Assembly: GCF_036417355.1 (NCBI RefSeq)
Contig: NZ_CP143889.1
Location: forward strand, 2,232,001-2,296,000
Origin: Akkermansia sp. RCC_12PD
GTDB lineage: Bacteria; Verrucomicrobiota; Verrucomicrobiia; Verrucomicrobiales; Akkermansiaceae
Reading direction: 5' to 3'
DNA length: 64,000 nucleotides
Both the position numbers and the translations under genes were made by a program. How positions within the stretch are numbered: position 1 is the first letter of the stretch; every line of letters starts with the position of its first letter. The notes below the pieces were generated by a model. That model was not told the origin of the DNA, ran no database searches, and worked only from the letters and a program-made list of their open reading frames with translations. Shown here piece after piece: positions 59,422 to 64,000 of the stretch.

Positions 59422-60255
59422 TCAATGGTTCTGGAAAATTTCCCCTCCCAGGCTGACGCGGCAATGGATGGGGAGTTTTTCCGGCTGGAGGTTTCCAAAA
59501 TAGGAGAGATGGAGCTGCATAGTGGTTTCTTCCTCCGGAATGTTGAAGACGAAACATTCCGGAAGTGTCTTCTCGAAAAGACGGAGGCTGTTGAATTTTT
59601 TATAGGAGGCAGGCGGTGTATTCCCTCTTTGGGGTGCAGTCAGGGAAAGGGAATGAATGGTAAAAAAATCCGGGGCGCGAATGAAAAGCTTCCATGCCAA
59701 ATGGGGACCGCCCCATGATGCCAGATAATGGCATGCCCGGATATGGACGGAGTTATCCCCGACGATCTCCTTTTTTTCCGGAAGGGAGAAATGAATCTCC
59801 TCTCCATTTACGGTAAGACCGGAAACCGGGGCCTGGCGCACTTCCGAGGCCATCAGCAAAGGAACGTGTCCGGATATTTCCACCCAGGCGGCCTGGGCGG
59901 ATGGAGGGGTATCCGTTTCAATGGAAATGGCGGCTGCCCCGTTCCAGCCCATGTTGTCTTTTCTTTCCTCCTCCGAGTCCAGGACGGGATCTACAAAAAT
60001 GCGTGACACCCGCAGTCTCTTCCCCTGGGAGTCCGTGATCTTCAATCCTTCCGTAGTGGATGGCGAGAAAGGTATCCTTTTCCCGGAAAAGAACGCCAGG
60101 AAATTGAAAGTAATCTTTTGGCGGCGGCCTGCTTGTTCCAGCAGAAAGCCGCAAAACTTCACAGGCTTCCCGTCCTCCGTTTTTTCTGGAGTACCGGAGG
60201 CATGGCAGGGGAAAATACCCGCAAGAATCATGAACAGCAGGATGATGGGCTTCAT
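59422..60255 (-). CDS. secreted protein, array 2, subfamily B (member 4)
   Basis: 277 residues. Signal peptide MKPIILLFMILAGIFPCHAS. ITDSQGKRLRVSRIFVDPVL, AAWVEISGHVPLLMASEVRQ, APVSGLTV. B-type because the segment after the VP motif has no Cys but a hydrophobic/basic continuation as in members 1 and 6. Followed by A-type member 5. Confidence 0.75.
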   Translation of the reverse strand: MKPIILLFMILAGIFPCHASGTPEKTEDGKPVKFCGFLLEQAGRRQKITFNFLAFFSGKRIPFSPSTTEGLKITDSQGKRLRVSRIFVDPVLDSEEERKDNMGWNGAAAISIETDTPPSAQAAWVEISGHVPLLMASEVRQAPVSGLTVNGEEIHFSLPEKKEIVGDNSVHIRACHYLASWGGPHLAWKLFIRAPDFFTIHSLSLTAPQRGNTPPASYKKFNSLRLFEKTLPECFVFNIPEEETTMQLHLSYFGNLQPEKLPIHCRVSLGGEIFQNH

Positions 60256-60284
60256 AAATATTCAGTTGAAAAGATGCGGTTATG

Positions 60285-61145
60285 TTAGGGTTCTGTTTTT
60301 CCCTTGTTGAGTGATCCCCCTATTCCCAAACTCACGTCGACGGATACGTGTCTTGTTTCAAAATTGCGCGGATCAAGATACAGAATCCGCACCTTCAGTT
60401 TTTCATGAGAGCGCGGAAGAACGAGATATTCATAGGTGGAGGTTCCTCCTCCCCCGCTGGCGCTGAACCCGCAAAGAGAGGGCGGCATGCCGACGGGGAC
60501 GGGCCGTCCCTGCATGTCTTCCAGTTTCAAATCCCGGTACCGGAAATCGGTGGGGTAGGCCAGCAGGAATTCCCAGACGTCGGTACCATCCCGGCCGCCG
60601 TCCACGTCTTTCCTCTTCTTCACGGATAATGTCAGGAAACTCATCCGGGAGGGGTCGGCCACATCATCCTGCAGAGCGCTGTTTTGCGGAAGAGGTATTT
60701 TTACCTCTTCCGGGTGAAGTAGATCAACCTCTGCCGGATCCGTGGATGAATATTCCGTACAGGTGACGGGCACATCCCCCCGAATGCGCAGCCACTCCGC
60801 GTCTTCCGGGGGCCATTCGGAAAACGAGAATTGGATAATGAACTCTTTGTCCTGATTCAGTCCCTTTTCTGCCTTCATGGAAATCAGAATATTGTCCGGC
60901 GTATAGGTCTTTCCCGTGGAATCCGTAATGGAAAGGCCGGGAAATGGTTTCCCGGATGCAGGGATGATGCTGGCTTTCCCCCGGTATGTCCCGTCCAGGG
61001 TCACCATGCAGTATTTCTTCTTTTCCGTGTGGTCTGTCCCGGTCAGGAAAGATGCGAACTCCGTCCGTGAGCCTTGCAGCAGGGGAGTATTGTCAGCAGA
61101 CGCGGCCACGCAGGAAAGCGGCAGAAACAGCAACAGGTATTTCAT
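60285..61145 (-). CDS. secreted protein, array 2, subfamily A (member 3)
   Basis: 286 residues. Signal peptide MKYLLLFLPLSCVAASADNT. ITDSTGKTYTPDNILISMKA, AEWLRIRGDVPVTCTEYSST, SASGGGGTSTYEYLVLPRSH, VSLGIGGSLN. Very similar to member 2, so the two are the youngest duplication. It is the only A member not preceded by a B member; a 140-base gap lies upstream of its start. Confidence 0.76.
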   Translation of the reverse strand: MKYLLLFLPLSCVAASADNTPLLQGSRTEFASFLTGTDHTEKKKYCMVTLDGTYRGKASIIPASGKPFPGLSITDSTGKTYTPDNILISMKAEKGLNQDKEFIIQFSFSEWPPEDAEWLRIRGDVPVTCTEYSSTDPAEVDLLHPEEVKIPLPQNSALQDDVADPSRMSFLTLSVKKRKDVDGGRDGTDVWEFLLAYPTDFRYRDLKLEDMQGRPVPVGMPPSLCGFSASGGGGTSTYEYLVLPRSHEKLKVRILYLDPRNFETRHVSVDVSLGIGGSLNKGKTEP

Positions 61146-61285
61146 AGGGAATGGGTGTTGGATGAGAGAGGAACAGACAACGGAATCCGGTAGCTCCGCC
61201 TAAGGAAAAATCTGGATCATGGCATGTTCTCCGGGGTGTTTGGGGGAGGGCGCTTGGTGGCAAGCCGGAGGCGGGAAGAACGTTT

Positions 61286-62134
61286 TTATTTAGCCGCAGG
61301 GACTTTTTCCTTGTTAAGGGGGCCTCCCATTCCCACGCTGGTGTCAACAGGCACTTGCCTGATTTCAATGTAGCGGGGATCGGCATGCAAAATGCGCACT
61401 TTCAGTTGTTCATAGGGGCGGGTAAGGGTGAAATATTCGGAGCGTGTCGTTCCGCCGCCGCCGCTGCACAATCCTCCGGAAAAACGTTTGAAGGGAATGG
61501 GCCGCCCTTGCATGTCTTCCAGTTCCATGCCGCAGTAGCGGAAGCTGTCCCGGTGGCCCAGGCTGAATTTCCATTGGAAGCCTTCCTCTTCCTTACCCTC
61601 CCACTTCTCCACGAATAATATCAGGGTCTCCGTTCGTGCCGGGTCTGCAATGTCGCTCTGCGGGATGTCATTCCCCACAACGGGAATTTCCGTTTCTCCC
61701 GGGTGAATCAGATCGACCTCCACCGGATCCAGGGAGGAAGCTTTGATGCACACCACGGAGACATTCCCCCGGATGCGTAGCCATTCCGCATGTTCCGCCG
61801 GCCATTCGGAAAGAGAAAAGCGCAGATGGAACTCTTCTTCCCGATTCCACTCTTTTTCCCACGCCGGCTCAATCAGAACATGATTCAATGCATAGGTTTT
61901 TCCTGTGGAGTCCGTGACGGAAAGATCGAAAGGCCTTTCCTTGGATATGAAGACCACACTGAGGTGTTCCAGAGGCCTTCCCTTCAGGGACAATATGCAA
62001 TAAGGCTCCTTGGTCGTACCGTTGACTCCCAGGGAGAAGGAGTTGAATTCCAGATGGCAGAGCGGTGGCGGAGGCGCCTTGTCCGCAGCGGCGCCCAGGC
62101 AGGAGAGAGAAAGGAACAGCAGCAGGGATTTCAT
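61286..62134 (-). CDS. secreted protein, array 2, subfamily A (member 2)
   Basis: 282 residues from ATG 62134, overlapping member 1's stop as ATGA. Signal peptide MKSLLLFLSLSCLGAAADKA. VTDSTGKTYALNHVLIEPAW, AEWLRIRGNVSVVCIKASSL, CSGGGGTTRSEYFTLTRPYE, TSVGMGGPLNKEK. Predicted beta-sandwich. Function unknown. Confidence 0.76.
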   Translation of the reverse strand: MKSLLLFLSLSCLGAAADKAPPPPLCHLEFNSFSLGVNGTTKEPYCILSLKGRPLEHLSVVFISKERPFDLSVTDSTGKTYALNHVLIEPAWEKEWNREEEFHLRFSLSEWPAEHAEWLRIRGNVSVVCIKASSLDPVEVDLIHPGETEIPVVGNDIPQSDIADPARTETLILFVEKWEGKEEEGFQWKFSLGHRDSFRYCGMELEDMQGRPIPFKRFSGGLCSGGGGTTRSEYFTLTRPYEQLKVRILHADPRYIEIRQVPVDTSVGMGGPLNKEKVPAAK

Positions 62135-62976
62135 GGAGTGGGAGTGTTGGAAGGTGAAGATATCGGGCCTCCGAGCCCGATTGTCTGGTCCATGAGAATG
62201 TTCATGGTTTTCTTTCCGGACAGGCAGAAAATCCGGATGAGCAGGGTCTTTTCCTGTTTGGGGATGGCATGGAACCAATTCATTTCCCATTGATGACCGG
62301 ATTTGTTGCCAAAATGGCTATGATGGCGGGCGTCCGGAGGGAGCTCCTTTCCCACGTGGTCTTTCAGGGAAAGAGAATGGAAAAGAATGTCCTCATCCCC
62401 GGCAATGGTTAGCCGCCAATAGGTAAATCCTTCCACGGGAATCAGCCCTTCATGGACTTGGGCCTTGACCGTGATGCTTTTTTTCTTTCCTTCCCTGTCC
62501 CGTTCAGGCAGAGGGATGGAAACGGCGTCTCCACCCAGGGTTATTGCCTGCCAGGGAAGCGCCTGCTTTTTGTCCGCCGCCAGAACGGGAATGGCTCCTT
62601 TCAGGGAAACGGACGTGGCCCGTGCATCCGGCAGGGAATCGGATGATAAATACATGTCCACCGTATAATCTTCCGCAAAATCTTCCGTATCGGCGGGTTT
62701 CAGGTGATGTAAAAAATCAATGCCCCGGAAGGAAAGATCCTTTCCGGTACTGTCGGTGACGGTCAATGCATCGGAAGCCAGGGGAAGGAGCGGAACATGC
62801 CCCGCTTGAGGCGTGATCCGGAAGGAAAAGGAAATGCCCGGATGGCCCTTCCTCTGGGAAAGGGACATTCCCGTGAAAAGGGCCTCCCATGGTCCTGTCT
62901 CCGGCTGCGCCTGCGCCGCGGGCAGGAATGCCAAGGACAGGAGAGCCGCGCGGCAAAAGTGCCATCTGCTTTTCAT
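62131..62976 (-). CDS. secreted protein, array 2, subfamily B (member 1)
   Basis: 281 residues. Signal peptide ends ALLSLAFLPAAQAQPE. VTDSTGKDLSFRGIDFLHHL, TSVSLKGAIPVLAADKKQAL then PWQAITL, QTIGLGGPISS. First gene of the array; eight bases after the lipoprotein gene, so the array may be part of a longer operon entering from the right. Confidence 0.75.
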   Translation of the reverse strand: MKSRWHFCRAALLSLAFLPAAQAQPETGPWEALFTGMSLSQRKGHPGISFSFRITPQAGHVPLLPLASDALTVTDSTGKDLSFRGIDFLHHLKPADTEDFAEDYTVDMYLSSDSLPDARATSVSLKGAIPVLAADKKQALPWQAITLGGDAVSIPLPERDREGKKKSITVKAQVHEGLIPVEGFTYWRLTIAGDEDILFHSLSLKDHVGKELPPDARHHSHFGNKSGHQWEMNWFHAIPKQEKTLLIRIFCLSGKKTMNILMDQTIGLGGPISSPSNTPTP

Positions 62977-62984
62977 GCCGGGAA

Positions 62985-63563
62985 TTAACGGTTGGAGAGC
63001 AATTCCTTCATGTCCGGCAGGCGGAAATGCAGGGGAGGAAGTTCCGTGCCGTAGGCGGCGGACTTTTCTTTCCGCAGGTTTTCCGCTTTTTCTTCCAGAG
63101 TACGTGCGGCGTTGAGAATCTTGCGCACTTCCTGGCGTCCACGGCCTATTTTGGAAGCGGCGCGTACGGGATCGGGCGTCAGTTCGGGGCCTCCCTTGAG
63201 GTATTTTTCAAAATACTGCTGGTAGTGTTCCGCCAGTTCCCTTCCGCGGGCAAACAGTTTCCTGTCTTCCTCCACAAAGGCGACCAGGTCCGGGTCCACG
63301 TCCCTGGTGCTCAGGTCTGCAAGGTCTTCGTCCCGGTCCTTCAGTATCTTGGCCGCCTGCCGGCTGCTTTCCTCCAAGCCCGGAAGAGTCGGATTCTTCT
63401 TCAGCTTGAGTAGCCGTTCCGCCAGTGCGTCGCTTTTTTCGGAATATTCCGTATTGATATCGGCCACCTTTTTACAGTAGGAGACGGATGGGTCGCCGCA
63501 GGAAATCATCAGAAATGCCGCCAGCAGGGGAACCAGGCGGCGCATGCAGGTCAGGGGAGTCAT
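62985..63563 (-). CDS. predicted lipoprotein, helical
   Basis: 192 residues (or 186 from the second ATG at 63545). Signal RRLVPLLAAFLMISCGDPSV with lipobox MISC. The mature part is an acidic/basic helical segment (ADINTEYSEKSDALAERLLK, GRELAEHYQQYFEKYLKG) that looks like coiled coil. No named family. Its close spacing to array 2 suggests joint expression. Confidence 0.7.
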   Translation of the reverse strand: MTPLTCMRRLVPLLAAFLMISCGDPSVSYCKKVADINTEYSEKSDALAERLLKLKKNPTLPGLEESSRQAAKILKDRDEDLADLSTRDVDPDLVAFVEEDRKLFARGRELAEHYQQYFEKYLKGGPELTPDPVRAASKIGRGRQEVRKILNAARTLEEKAENLRKEKSAAYGTELPPLHFRLPDMKELLSNR

Positions 63564-63663
63564 GGTTCTCTTTTAGCATTTCCTCAAACGGAAGCAAGAA
63601 GCTTTCGTGAAAATGAACGGACTGGAACAATTGCGGAAGGAACTGACGAACAGCAGATTTTCT

Positions 63664-64000
63664 TCACGGCCGCTCTTTCTCTACCGGGAGCGGCAATTCC
63701 ACCACGCCGCAGCTGGAGCCGGGAACCAGCAGGATTTCCACTTCCAGGGGCAGTGTGGTGTCCGCCAGGAATCCCTCCGGAATGGAAATGCCGATAGGCT
63801 TGGAGCTTTGTCCGGGGGCGACTTTCTGCGGGGCGAAAATGTCCAGCACGACACGTCCGTTTTGAAGCACATTGAGTTTGCTGAAAGAGAAGGACTGCTC
63901 CTTGCACGTATTGTGCAGGGTTACGCCTTTGAGCGTTGCGGGGGCAAAGGGGCCGGGAACCGTGAATCTCAGAATGGTGGAACTTCCCGCTTCCACAGGA
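63664..64000 (-). CDS. C-terminal part of a protein entering from the right edge
   Basis: The frame is open through base 64000, so the start is outside the window; 111 codons are visible. Sequence is beta-rich: SSTILRFTVPGPFAPATLKG, NVLQNGRVVLDIFAPQKVAP, and DTTLPLEVEILLVPGSSCGV. It resembles an immunoglobulin-like sandwich domain, with no catalytic motif. Ends 101 bases before the lipoprotein gene. Confidence 0.6.
   Translation of the reverse strand, partial: PVEAGSSTILRFTVPGPFAPATLKGVTLHNTCKEQSFSFSKLNVLQNGRVVLDIFAPQKVAPGQSSKPIGISIPEGFLADTTLPLEVEILLVPGSSCGVVELPLPVEKERP

Overview
The window looks like a chromosome segment of a Verrucomicrobiota member close to Akkermansia. This rests on protein flavour, frequent absence of Shine-Dalgarno sequences, many small secreted proteins in paralogue arrays, and very large cytoplasmic-looking RHS proteins. 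It is an inference from sequence character, not a database match. Housekeeping genes are GC-rich; the RHS tips, their partner genes and some intergenic stretches are AT-rich.

Layout. 1-2745 (minus): C-terminally open RHS/YD-repeat protein running off the left edge. 3150-3830 (plus): wrecked TIR-domain gene followed by a wrecked member of the next family. 3882-7386 (plus): five tandem paralogues of small secreted proteins of unknown function. 7519-10727 (plus): purE, pyrR, pyrB and a pyrC-like gene. 10722-11500: trmO enclosed by a ~46 bp inverted repeat. 11681-12200: remnant of an RND efflux pump. 12488-13636: serine hydrolase. 13666-16365 (minus): broken Sel1-repeat gene and an outer-membrane barrel remnant. 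16441-30633 (minus): polymorphic-toxin locus with two long, partly near-identical RHS genes, different C-terminal tips and putative immunity genes. 30955-35912 (minus): outer-membrane factor, MacB-type permease, ATPase and MacA-type adaptor. 36137-36351 (plus): textbook sigma-54 promoter in front of a 49-residue protein. 36811-40746 (minus): multidomain glycosyltransferases, one broken at a C7 tract. 42120-44971 (minus): Nudix, phosphoesterase, RNA methyltransferase and ROK kinase. 45206-50053 (plus): DksA-like, rpmG, rpsR, folE2, ccsA/hemX-like, hemA, hemC. 50151-54339: small basic protein, DUF488 protein, O-antigen ligase-like protein, glycosyltransferase. 54354-56754 (minus): mutL, thiS, tRNA-Glu, tRNA-Cys. 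56858-62976 (minus): seven tandem secreted paralogues falling into two alternating subfamilies, followed upstream by a lipoprotein and a partial gene at the right edge.

How it fits together. The most unusual region is the RHS locus. RHS-2 (24592-30633) is complete, carries a metallopeptidase-like (JAB/JAMM-like) tip and is followed by a small lipoprotein. RHS-1 (17463-23003) has lost its first ~150 residues, is joined at a microhomology junction to a stray internal fragment of the neighbouring outer-membrane-factor gene, and carries a different tip with a zinc-phospholipase-like motif, with a partner gene coupled by an ATGA overlap. This is the architecture expected of an expressed effector plus a silent donor cassette. 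The two secreted-protein arrays and the sigma-54-driven small protein are the other parts that known annotation does not explain.
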